A DNA stretch of 64,000 nt from Trichuris trichiura (taxonomy: Eukaryota; Nematoda; Enoplea; Trichinellida; Trichuridae), in contig JBAJFE010000062.1 in NCBI GenBank assembly GCA_037903355.1, positions 1,674,001 through 1,738,000 of the forward strand, in the 5' to 3' direction. The position numbers and the translations under genes are program-made. Shown here in pieces: positions 25,609-35,982 of the stretch (within the stretch, counting starts at the first letter, position 1; each line of letters starts with the position of its first letter). Under the pieces are notes generated by a model. It ran no database searches. It saw nothing but the letters and a program-made list of their open reading frames with translations, and was not told where the DNA came from.

Positions 25609-26600
25609 GGACTCAAAAATATATATAGTCTGATAAACCAACATTATTGTACGGAAAAGCTATCCGTTAAGAGAAACTATGTTTTCAAAGCAATAGCCTG
25701 ATGGACTCAAAAATAATGAAAAATAATATATATATATATATATATATATAGTTTTATAAGCGCGATAAGATGAGCAAACTGGACACAATGTCACTTATCT
25801 ACAACCAATCCTACCGCATCATAGTCGATAAGCTCTTAGAGAATTTCCCATGTGATAACGACTGACAGGTAAATGAAAAATAACGTCAGCGCAGTTATTG
25901 ACTGACGTAAGCCAAAAAAATCACAATATTGTCACCCAATAGTGACAAATTATTCGATGGACTCAAAAATAATGAAAAATAAGATACATACAAACAACAT
26001 TCCACAAACGTATAATTTTATTACTATTTGTAAGAATAGGAAGTGGAGCATAAGAAATGTGAAATAAATGACGCCTAAGCAGAATTTATGTAAACAACGA
26101 GTACCCCCTTAAATTCTATTTTTCTGTTCGGAATGAAAAGTCACAAGCTAAAACTGCAAGGATGTTTATCAATGTACTACGTAATGGCATTACTTTCCTA
26201 TTAATTCAAATTAAGCTCGCTTGAATTTTGCAGCACGAAAGGCAAGTAAATTAGTTTTTAAAAAACAAGCTCGGAACGACTCAACGCAAACGTTATTAAT
26301 AATCAGTGAAACTAAAACCTACGCGACTCCAAAGTTTATGTCTACCGCTTTCGCCGTCATTGTACTGCTGTTCCATATTATTACAGCGGGATTGCGAAAA
26401 TCGCATAGCGCCAAAGTGAGACCATTTGGATGCCATTGAACCGCGCACGGATGTCTAACAAATAAAAGGCTCCAAACATCCGCAAACACTCTTCTGTTAA
26501 GAATGTACCCAAAAGTTTTGATTTGGTCAAAAACCTCGCCTTGACGATTGTAGACAGTGACAAAGTTGGACGAGCTAAAATTCAACCATTTAGCGTCAAC
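16105..26600 (-). CDS. WDR19: WDR19/IFT144, intraflagellar transport complex A protein (many exons)
   Basis: IFT144 (dyf-2 in C. elegans) is a core IFT-A subunit for retrograde transport and membrane-protein entry in cilia; in a nematode it acts in ciliated sensory neurons. Exons match the family in order. The beta-propeller start has VQWHPNGLTLALCDF (about 26400). Next come SIKGNLLLYFHRTSR (24260), DEGQLLAVSVDNAVLVYVTRL (23370), then the TPR-like solenoid with QQYDLAEKLFL (21625), LLPNVSNPRVFTLYGKA (19640) and LADYFREEGKNGLAGKFYL (17800). The C-terminal zinc region has TPCPYC, CRRCKNAIPFCIA (16395-16490), CPKCQFPAIHTEF (about 16268-16310) and CPMCSETIP (about 16170), with stop at 16105. One splice I could phase joins 16368 to 16314: donor GTAGTT, acceptor GACAG. 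The first exon is unresolved, so the 5' limit is approximate. The length and all four zinc CxxC pairs fit an intact gene. Confidence 0.88.
17215..17310 (-). repeat. Dispersed ~190-bp repeat family, partial copy E
   Basis: Contains CGCCTAAGCCTAAACATG and a nearby AACAGGACGG block, matching the central AAGCxTAAAC core of the other copies. Shorter cores (GCTTAAGCCTAAAC) also occur at about 18468 and 24703. All three are within the WDR19 locus. Confidence 0.4.
18890..19010 (-). repeat. Dispersed ~190-bp repeat family, copy D
   Basis: This lies in a WDR19 intron. Read on the minus strand it has TTAAGCTTAAGCCTAAATC followed by CCAGAAAGGAACCTTCATTT, the same order as in the copies at 35.6, 62.4 and 63.1 kb. 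It has no coding capacity. Confidence 0.55.
24380..26310. repeat. Large WDR19 intron with (TA)n runs and a thrice-repeated motif
   Basis: I find no exon between the first propeller blade (about 26319) and the next recognised exon (about 24331), so this is intronic. (TA)n tracts lie at 25576-25605 and 25728-25751. TGGACTCAAAAATA occurs at 25608, 25702 and 25958. The last two copies are identical over about 26 bases, including AATGAAAAATAA, and are 256 bp apart. This looks like a decayed interspersed repeat broken up by microsatellite growth. Confidence 0.6.
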
Positions 26601-27920
26601 TAACGCTTGCAGTCAATTATCGAACTTGGAAACGGCAATAAGGTTTCTTAATTTCGGCTGAATTGAAAAGTGTATCTGCTGCACGTCGAGTGGGCGGCAA
26701 TCAATGGAAAACAACTGCTAGACAAGCAATAATGGAAAGATATAAGAGGCGAAGGGCAGTTCTCACCTTCATCGACAACTTTGTTGATTTAGTCGAACTG
26801 GGTTACCCTGGCAACAGCACGCATTTTAGGGCAATCTAGTCACCAGCTGCTTGAATGAACGGTCTACAACTCTCACACATGTTTCATTCTGTCTGCATGT
26901 AAACTGAATTAAAAAGCATCCCGCCACAGTAGTATTCATGCGCACTGTTAAAAAAAAACAAAAAGCGATTCTGGGCAATGATTGCTGCTTGAATCATTCA
27001 GAGTTTTGATGCCAGTTCACTGGAGTTCTCTCATAGAGAGTTAACTCGAGGAAACAGATTGATGACGTGACAAATTGCAGCGCTGAACAGATTTGACGAT
27101 TCCTTCGTAGATAGTTAAATTCCCACAGCCGTTCTGGGATATTCCCAGCGTTTATTTGAGGACATACGAGGATGACAACCAACATTACCACCGCTGCTAT
27201 TGAATCACTTTATACGTTGCACAACTAACGAATGAAGAAGTTCGGCCTATCATCCCAATCTTTACGCCATGCCTGCAAAAAAATAGTTTGAATACCAGAT
27301 AAAAGGACAGAGTTTACGCAGACTAAATTTTTCATTGCTTTTTTTTTTACCGTTTTGTCCCGCGCTGGAAAGCAACTTCGATTAATCACACAGTCCAGCC
27401 GCAAATTATGCCAACATTTCCCTTGGAGTAACCCTGAATAAACTTGGCACTTTTAACTTTTTTTCTAGAAACGTTTCAGGTCAATATGTTCAGGACGAAG
27501 TAGGCACACACGGTCACTTATATTCTGATTGCATAAATATTTCTACAGAGCTTTATATTGACAAACAAATATTTCACACTCACTTACAGAACGTTAACAA
27601 GTTCATCCATGCCTCCTCCATCTAAAACACAAAGACTATTACGGGTAATATTTCAATTATTCCCACTGCAGAATGCGTGCAGGGTTGAGAATTTCCAATC
27701 GATCTGGAAAAATGTAACATTGAGAGAGCGCCATAGGTGTAGGCCACTGCATACGTATAAACGCAAAGCGTGCGACCTGTCGATGCCAAACACGTGTAGT
27801 GAGCTGCCTACTTGAGGAGCAACACGGTTAACCCTTAAAAACAAACCAACGCATACCAACAAGTAAGTTACATTTGCAGCCTGAACCTGCCGAAAAGCTA
27901 AGTAAATTTAATAAGAAAAT
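26601..27920. other. Intergenic DNA between NUP160 and WDR19
   Basis: About 1.3 kb separates the NUP160 stop (27921) from the first recognised WDR19 sequence. I see no other protein. It must hold the WDR19 promoter and probably its first exon or exons; I could not identify either by eye. Confidence 0.4.
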
Positions 27921-30900
27921 TCATCTAACTACGTCAGAAACATTTACGTCATCAATGACGTCTCTACTGACGGTATCGTAATATGAGGTCACTGAGGAAC
28001 GCAGTTTTTCAGCCAGCAACAAGTTTTTCTCATTTTCAGAATCCTCCTCAAGCACTAGCAACAAGTTGTCCACCAACAAATTAGGCAAATGCATGCGACC
28101 ACCGGCCGCCGAAACATCATCGTTGGAACGCATTGACAATGCGTTGTCGCATATCCATACAACTAAGTCGACCGCCTCTTGAAGCCGACCAAATTCGAAT
28201 AAGAACAGAAGCAAATGGTACGCATCAACTTTTCGAAAATGATCAAAGATCCACATTGGCGGACTCCAGCCGTGCTCCAGCAAGCTTTTGATCACTTCTC
28301 TATAGATTGTGCCTATCTCAGGATCATCAGAATACCTATTCAAATAATGTCGTAAAAGAGGCCACTTTGAACCCCTTGGAAAGGTCGGGCCGCCTTCAGG
28401 GCCGTACTTTGATCGCCTTGCTTCGAAAAGTGCGACGCAACAAAGAAATTCAGCGGAAGGAATGGAGCATAAAATAGTTAGCTTTTCAGCCAGTTCATGC
28501 TTCCCTTGATCAACGAGGGCTCTAACAAGCTGGTCAGGTTCCTCAGGCTCCTCTAGACTACTGGATCGATCCGCCAACTGGCCTGCCGTAGCAACCACCA
28601 ATTCTCGTTGAATTTCCTTCACTGAGATCACTTTCAAGCTATTCTCATCTATCGTATTTTCGTTGGCCTTCAATTCGTAGACCTGCAATAAAACAAACGA
28701 TTACGTACTCATTTCTGCAACCGCAGTTTCGATCAAGTGAAGAAAAAACACTGAGGCTAAACACCTAAACGTCGTCCACTAACGCGACAGGATACTGGAC
28801 TAAAGTGAGCAGACTTAAACAAGTGGAAAGTTGGTCTATTATTCCCTTTATGGGGTAAACAAACTGCATCATGTACTAGGAATAAGAGCGAAGGAATAAT
28901 GTGCTAACAGGGCAGATCCTTGGTGAACACTGTTCATCAAAAGTCATTCTTCGTCAGAAGTAAAATAGTACATCAAAAAAGAGACAACTACAGACGATGA
29001 CAACACGTTCAAGTACCGCGTCGTCATCCAGTGCCGCTTTAACTAAAATTTTCCTTAGCATATGAGTAACGTTAGCTGTTGGGACTGTGTTTAGTTAATT
29101 TTGACATAAGCAACCGAACCAAAGCCCCTTCAACGCTTAACAATAAGGATCAGAACAAAAGACAATTGGGACAGTTACCTCCACCCACGAGTAGCTTTCT
29201 TTGACGGAGCTGAGCGCTGCTGTTGTGGCGGCTAATGCACTAACATATTCTTCCTGCAAATCTGATCTAAACAGCTCACGTTGGCTGCGAAGACGACGTG
29301 CCTTTTCGTACGCGTAGAAGGCAGCTCGCCTATAGTTCAGGCGCTTAACAAAATATGCATAAAGCATATCGTAATAGGCGTTCGATAAGGAGTTGGACAA
29401 GCGCGCCTTATCTTCCATGTAGGTAACGAAACGCGTCTCCAAATCACCGTACATGAAATCAACGACTTCGGCAAACATTTTCTGATCGATCATTGAAACC
29501 AAAAGGGAATCCAAACACTTTTCGCCCTGCCGGCGATTTGGATTCTCCAAGGCGGCTTCCAACGCGCCTTCGTAGTCAGCCATTTTAAGGTAATATGCAA
29601 ACATTTTTGACCACAGCAATGCGTGTCCATCCTTATGCTCGTCCGCCTGCAGAGCGTTCTTGCAACAGTTGATAGACATTTCCAAACAGCCTTCTTCGGC
29701 GAAAAGCTCCGCTATTTTTACGAAGTATGCTACTATGCGTAGATAATCTAAATTAAGTTGTAACTTTGCCAACAGCAGAGATTCTTCGGCGGCTACGTCA
29801 GCGTAAGCTCGATTGAAATAGTCCATGGCTGCTTCGAAACGCCCCATCCGTAGCAGAGAGCATCCGACATAAAAAATTCGCAGACCAAACGCTGGAGAAC
29901 ACCAAGATTCGAGTATATGGCCAAGCCGTTCAACGGAGCAACTCTGCCGCTGAGAGCTTAAGCACTCGAACACTGGCAAACAACCGCTTTCTGGCCACAA
30001 AATATTCACAACCGAAAGAACCAAACGAGGAAGCAGGTGTCCAAACTTTCCTTCAGCATCCACACGTTGTTCGTACAGCGAATCGAGCAACTGACAACGA
30101 AGTTCAGGGTTATTCCAAACAAAACGACAGCATAAGGTCATTATAGATACGCCTACGCCAGTCAAAGAAAACAGATCATTTTTGTTCAGCTCTTGCAGCG
30201 ACAGCTTAGATACCCAACTGAGAACAGCGTAGCAACGACAAAGCATGGTCATACTCTGCGTTATCTCACCGTCAATCTAAACGGGAACGAGTGAGTCAAA
30301 AAGGACGGCTCCAAATTGAGATACCTTCGACCACGCTTCGGTGGGAAGGTGGCTGATCGACCTGTGATTCTTCCAGAAGGCTACAAAGCATAGAACCGCC
30401 CTGTAAAAGCCCAGCTTCTCGTCAACAAACGCGCTGAGGCTAGCCGCCAGAATGTCAAATGCGAATCGGCTTAACATAGGCGCCGTTGTCGCGCTTTTGG
30501 ACGCGTAGTTATTCAGCGGTTTGCCCAAAGGGTCAACATGCATCATTCGAGACAAGCAGGAAAAGAAGAAATTTTCGCTGCTAAAAATCGCTTGACGCAA
30601 ATAGGTACCCGTCCTGCCGTATTCGGACGCCACGGCGGTGGCGTCGTTGCAGGCGAGGAGCCAAGGTTTCGTACAAACCAAGTCGATGTCATCTTCCTGC
30701 TCGGTGGAACGGATTATGGCGTCGATCATTTCCAAGCACTCCAAAAAGTCGCCGTTTAACTTCTCCTCGCCAGGCTCAATAACCGACGGAAGGGCCAGGT
30801 TGAAATAGCATGTTCTTAGGTCGACAATTGCCACTATTCGATCGTGAGTAACAATACCAGCAAAAGCAGAAGACTCGGGAAAGAGAAGACCAAGAGGCTG

Positions 30901-33900
30901 CATTGCTAAGTTATGATACTGAGTGCAATTTCTCCAAAGACTTAAAAAAAAGCGTGCTACGTCGAGACGATGATTTTCTGTGACCTAAAAGTTCGAACTG
31001 TCATTTTCTTCCAGTCTCTAAGCCATCGCCTATTAAAGATTAATACTACAATAATGTTACATTTTTAAAACTCACGTCAATATAACCTACAGGACATATG
31101 TTCTGCATTGAAAATAAAGGCATTTTGATTAAGAAGCATACGAATAAACTAAGTAAAAAGTTTTGCAAGCGTGAGTACGAGCATAGGATATTGACTACTA
31201 CGCGGTAATAATGAAAGCTCACATTCTTGAAAACGTTGTGTCTTGGTACGGGACCATATATTTTCATAATGAAAAAACTTTATTACGGATCGGTTCCCGT
31301 TTATGTATATAAAAGATACTCCGTAGCTTTCGGGTCATTCGAGACCCGTCATCAGCGGTCTAAAGTTGTAAATAATTAGTTGTAATAAATTGTTAATTAT
31401 TAATTAATAATATTTACAACTTTAGACCGCTGATGACGGGTCTCGAATGACCCGAAAGCTCCGGAGTATCTTTTATATACATAAACGGGAACCGATCCGT
31501 AATAAAGTTTTTTCATTATGAGCTCACATTCTTGACTTAAGCTTAGTCCTTTACAAATGGGAATGGTTCAGAAAAAGGAATTCACAAAGACGCCAAACCC
31601 CATTTTTTTAATTTCAAACTTTGATGCCTATTTTTGAATAAACCTTTATTTTTGAAACAGTTTTTCCTGACGGACTGTCGAAATTCCTTAAAATAACATT
31701 TACGAATATAAGCTCAACTACGGTTGAACAATGGCTGAGCTTTCAGTATTGGAGGGCTCCCGAAAGCTCTTTCCCGACGTATCCGTATTTAGATCAATAG
31801 GTAATAAATTTGTACAACTACGCTTTTAAAATTAACAGGAATAAACATTGAAAATAAAACCAATAGTACAAGTCGACCAAGCCAATTTCGCGCCTTAAAA
31901 AATGCGTATTACGTAAAGACGCTTAAGCAAAAGTCCAATTTATAATTTACTTACGATAACACTGCTTACTTTTTTATTCTTTTTTTCTCCTTTTCTTTGT
32001 AATAAAAATACTTTATAAATCTTCGGTACATTTTCAAGCAAAATTTCATTTAAAAACGGTAGCGGTCAAAATTCTGAAAGTGGAAACCCTGAATAGGTCG
32101 AAAATGCAAAATTTAGTCTTGCAGCAGTTCTGCAAGAATACATCCCTTACCTACAAGATGCTAATGCACAACTGCTGCAAGACTAAACTTTGCATTTTCG
32201 AACTATAGGATTTCGACTTTCGGAATCTTGGTTCTATCCCATTCAAGAATAGCCGCCAAAGCTTGAAATAACAAAAACTGTAGTTATAATATTTTTGTAA
32301 CAACCGAGTAGGTTTACTTACTACCAATAAAGTCACATTACGTTGTCCTGATTGTCCCATGTCTCAGTGACGCGAACCTCTTTTCATTGGCACTTCGTCT
32401 GGACGATAAGCGGCTTACTACGACTATATGCGTTTAAGCTTTACCTTAACAGTGTCATATGCAACGTTTATTTTAAAAGTTAAAGGAAAAAAGAAAATCT
32501 GAGTAACTAAGGTTTGAATACATTTCAAAATGCTTTGTTCGCTTCACCGCGTAATTGACTTGAGCTATTTCATGAATACGAGCTTCCTTGCTCGACTTTC
32601 AAATTTCAAACAGCGGGTTGACAGCCATGCAACTTTTAGCTTTTCTAACTTCGGCTGAACGTTTCAAATAAGACACTTATGACTAAACTGAATCAAAATT
32701 TAAGCTCGTCAGTTATTTGGCATCATAGCTTATGGCTTGGAAATTACGTTAAATTATATCTGCGAACTAAAGTTATTAACAGAAATCGCCAAAATGATCT
32801 AACGCCTTTAAAATAATACTAGGAAGCTTTTGGGCCCATACCTTGCTGCTACCATTTTCAGAGAACAAGTTGACCAGATCCGTTTCGTTCACATAGTTGC
32901 ACTCGACAAGATAACGAAAAGCTACTACGCGCAGAGCATCCCTGTCGCCTGGATTCACGTCAATGGGAACATTCAGACAGCAGAGACGCAAAGCCTTTTG
33001 CAGAGAGTCGAAAGAGAATTGAACAGGGCTGAAGATTTTGTCTACAAGCTGTTTGAGCTCCAAGTTGACATCCGATTGCATCAAAATGTTATCAAGGCCT
33101 CGAATATTTATCCAATCACTCTGACGGCATGTTGGATCAATGGAGAACTTTTTGTACTTGACGACAAAGCCTTTTCGACTTGCCCAAAGACCAAAAAATC
33201 TCGATTCAACAAGATGGAAGTCGATCAAGTCGTACTCGAACGCTTCAAAATTAGTTAAAAGATGTATTGTCCATCTTCGATTCATCTTTTCGCCGCGAAG
33301 AACGTAGAAGCGGCTGACATTGCCAACACAGATGTAAGCAACGAAGCATACGCTGCTTTCAAGGGGAAAACACTTTATGCGCCACTTTGAACCATCCATC
33401 CAAGAAGGAGGTACTGAATGGTTCCCGCAGAATACGCTTAGAGCCTCGTTGAAATCGAAATGGACAACTGCGCTGCGTTGGTTGCAACACCAAAGACGAA
33501 GCCTGCAATCAAAGGACAACGTGCACAGGGTCAGTTCGGAACGCGGGTTGACAAAGCAAAGACTGGTTGCCGATTCGAAGCAGAACGTTTCGCTTGGAGC
33601 CCAAGAAGTAAAGAGACCACTCCAAAGTTGCTTCAGACGTGAACCTTGCCAAAGGATTTCCTGAGTTGGAGAATCTGTTGAAGCGTAAGGACCAAACCTG
33701 ACCAATAAAATGCAACTATCCTCAACGGCAAGAGCAAATACCGCTTCCTCATTTTTGGTAAGGGCGCAAGCAGATGCGTAAGGAGGCTCGCTTGTTGGAC
33801 ACGAGTAGCTGAACGAGTTTTGAGCATTTTTTATGTTTGATTCTTTTAACGTGGAAAGCGCTGAAAAGCTTCGCAATTCGGCCACGTCCAACAGTGGATG

Positions 33901-34263
33901 CTTCAGGACTATCCTATAAGTAGCTGCGGTCGTTGCCACCAGAAGGTACAGTCTTTTGTCGGTCTCGAAAATGGTCGTTCCCCTCAGAACGACTTCATTT
34001 GTAAAACGAAGAGACAAAGAACCAAGGGGGATATCCTCGGTAAAACTTCGCTCTTCCAACAACAGGTCCTGACCAAGGGCGCGCCACATAATAAAACGGT
34101 TCTTAAACTTTTCGTCAACACCGGTTCTATCACTTCCATAGCTGAACCAACCGCTTGTAGGGTCACTCTTCAATTCGGCCAGAGTGCAAACCGCGCTACT
34201 TTCGCCTAGTATCAATTTGGGTCCGTCATGACGGAATGCTTCGCTGCAGCAGATTAGTTGCAT
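27921..34263 (-). CDS. NUP160: Nucleoporin NUP160 (Y-complex), five exons or so
   Basis: NUP160 is a scaffold subunit of the nuclear pore Y-complex (Nup107-160). The first long exon (32781-34263) is the beta-propeller, with KNRFIMWRALGQDLLLEE and VDEKFK matching the family's N-terminal blade. The next exons make the helical solenoid: LWPESGCLPVFECL (about 29980), NAYYDMLYAYFVKRLNYRRAA (about 29330) and HFRKVDAYHLLLFLFEFGRL (about 28210), with stop at 27921. Introns I could phase are 30906-32780 (1.9 kb), 30277-30324 (48 bp) and 28683-29178. I take ATG 34263, which follows the acceptor-like TTTTTAGCTTACAG, over the ATG at 34305; the latter would add a signal-peptide-like stretch that is out of place in a nucleoporin. 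The large intron holds a PLE hairpin and another palindrome. Confidence 0.85.
31321..31358 (-). ncRNA. Hammerhead ribozyme-like motif (copy b, antisense arm)
   Basis: Mirror of the sense-arm motif on the minus strand: CUGAUGA (plus-strand TCATCAG, 31349-31355), GAAA (plus TTTC, 31328-31331), AGCU, cleavage nucleotide A, CGG. The A at the cleavage site differs from the C in the other arm, so the arms have diverged but keep the rule that it is not G. Confidence 0.65.
31427..31464 (+). ncRNA. Hammerhead ribozyme-like motif (copy b, sense arm)
   Basis: CCG then CUGAUGA (31430-31436), an unpaired C, stem II GGGUC/GACCC with a 6-7 nt loop, GAA (31454-31456), AGCU as a minimal self-complementary stem III, C as cleavage nucleotide, and CGG as the 3' half of stem I. 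Confidence 0.7.
32071..32228. repeat. Imperfect palindrome in the NUP160 intron
   Basis: Left arm 32071-32135 and right arm 32155-32228, about 20 bp apart. The core match is TTTAGTCTTGCAGCAGTT against AACTGCTGCAAGACTAAA, extending outward through CGAAAATGC/GCATTTTCG to a weaker match at GAAAGT/ACTTTC. No target duplication was found. It is probably a MITE or folded-back repeat, distinct from the PLE hairpin 600 bp away. Confidence 0.6.
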
Positions 34264-34309
34264 GCTGTAAGCTAAAAACACGCTTATTTGAATAAGAATA
34301 TGCAAATAC

Positions 34310-35982
34310 TAATGTTTCATGGAAAAGCGGGAAACCGCAGCTGTCATATGGTGTTCAACTTTCCAATACTAAAATTATCTCTGGACCATGCGAACAAGCA
34401 AACCTTAAATTCGATAAGTTATTTACTTATCAAGGAGAGAGACCGGAAGAAGCAGGGCCTACTTAGCAGATTACAACCAGATCGAGCATTGTTCCGAATA
34501 AGGAAATCGCTAGACCGACATGTCCCATTAGTTTTAAAAAGCATATAAAAAAACCCGTATCGCTGAAGCTGTTTATACCGCATAATTAAAGCAACGAATG
34601 CTGCTGTTTTTCAATCGACTGGTCATTACGAAAATAAGACAGAAAATCCAAAACAAACACCAGATTACCTAAACTATATTCTGTCCGTGTATCGTAACAA
34701 TATTGAGCTGTAAACAAACCAGTTAATGCTCGAGAGACATATCAAAGAACAAACAAGACATTGAAAGTATCCGCATAACGGCGATCACAAACCGTACACT
34801 GCAAAACCCTGCGGGCAGTTAAATAAATAGTATTTCGCCAACGTATTCGTTCTGCGACTGCACTTGCTTAGTGGACGATCGCCAGCGTGATCCAATGATA
34901 CTTGCATTAAAATATACACGCCAAAAGTTTGTAGCAATAAATGCTAAGTGCTCGGTAGACAGTGTTTACGTGTCCACCGCTTGAATGGGATTGCAGCGAA
35001 AAAGTAAGCTGCAATTTGTGCCGCAAATAAGGCTTAGTATTCTAAACGTGGTTTAATATGTCACCAGCTAAATAAGTTAGCAACGGAAAACAATTTCTAA
35101 ATTCCACGATTCACAGTGGAGACGTAAATGAAACTAAACTGTTAGATTTCACAAAACCTTAAGCTAAACGCATAGTGTTTTTATTCATTTAATATTTGGC
35201 TTAGATGGAAAATTGTACCTACCGATCGCAATTCACAGAGCAATTTATATAGCGTTCAGGATAACGGTCCAACGTGAGACAGGAAAAATAGTTTGACGGG
35301 AAAATAAGAAATCCACGCCCGCTAAGAAAAGTTAGGCATCGTACTCTGTTTAAAAATGTTCTACACGACTGTACAACTCAGACAAAAAAGAACCATTACA
35401 GTACTTATGCGGTGTGCCAGAAAAGTGACTGGTTAACTTTCATTTGTTGGCGAATGCCTCACTGTTCCAGCTGTTCATAATGTTAAATTTGTTTTATTAA
35501 CAATTTCAAATTATAGGTCGTAGCCAACCTGAGAAAGTTAAATAAATTTGAGTTTTTTCATTTCTGCGTCCTCTGTCATACTGTAGCTTGGCAGGCCATC
35601 CTGTTCTACCATTTCCTAAATCTGTGCGTAAACGTAAGACCTATATCTTAACTTATGCTCACGTAAGAGCAGCACAGAATTGTCGCAAGCTCGCCAGTAA
35701 GGGCAGAACAAGATAGTCGCTTGTTTAACAGAAAGGAACCTGCATTTCTCATACGGTAGGGCGCACGACGTTTAACTAGTTGACGCTTAAGAGATAATTA
35801 AAATAGTTAAGGCTGCGAGTCATCATTATTTTTTTGAGCAGCAAATCATCTGAGATTATTACTTTTAAGCGTAAGTACAAAATCGTTTACTGCACCGATA
35901 TTGAAGAACATTTTGTATGAAACTAAAGATGCAATTTCTGGTAGGTACATAAATTCATTTCAATCGGGTGATGCTTCTTAAT
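34310..35982. other. Intergenic DNA between the NuMA-like gene and NUP160
   Basis: No coding sequence recognised. It should contain the NUP160 promoter and possibly a 5' exon. One copy of the dispersed ~190-bp repeat lies at 35575-35765. Confidence 0.45.
35575..35765 (+). repeat. Dispersed ~190-bp repeat family, copy A
   Basis: Begins CATACTGTAGCTTGGCAGGC, contains GCGTAAACGTAAGACCTATA and GCTCACGTAAGAGCAG, and ends GGAACCTGCATTTCTCATAC GGTAGGGCG. Copies at 62.4 kb (same strand) and 63.1 kb (opposite strand) share all of these blocks in order. It has no open frame, so it is probably a MITE or SINE-like repeat. Confidence 0.65.

Larger units (their letters stand above)
31231..31520 (+). mobile_element. 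Non-autonomous PLE hairpin (copy b) in the NUP160 intron
   Basis: 290-bp element flanked by a 15-bp direct repeat AGCTCACATTCTTGA (31216-31230 and 31521-31535). It has a single-sided tail at 31231-31264 containing GGTACGGGACC, then a near-perfect inverted repeat (arms 31265-31372 and 31414-31520) around a roughly 40-bp AT-rich loop. Each arm holds a hammerhead-like motif. There is no open frame. Its ends match the coding PLE at 46.0-48.9 kb, which is the likely source of its mobilisation. It lies antisense to NUP160 within a 1.9-kb intron. Confidence 0.85.

Noticed and set aside
31265..31520. The 250-bp hairpin as a microRNA precursor or terminator
   Set aside because: It has a 15-bp target duplication and PLE ends, so it is a mobile element; the arm length is far beyond a microRNA precursor.
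32830..33258. Plus-strand frame of 142 codons
   Set aside because: It lies antisense to the NUP160 propeller exon, which shows clear family motifs; it is a shadow frame.
34264..34305. Signal-peptide-like N-terminus on NUP160
   Set aside because: The hydrophobic stretch comes from reading back through a likely splice acceptor; nucleoporins of this family have no signal peptide.
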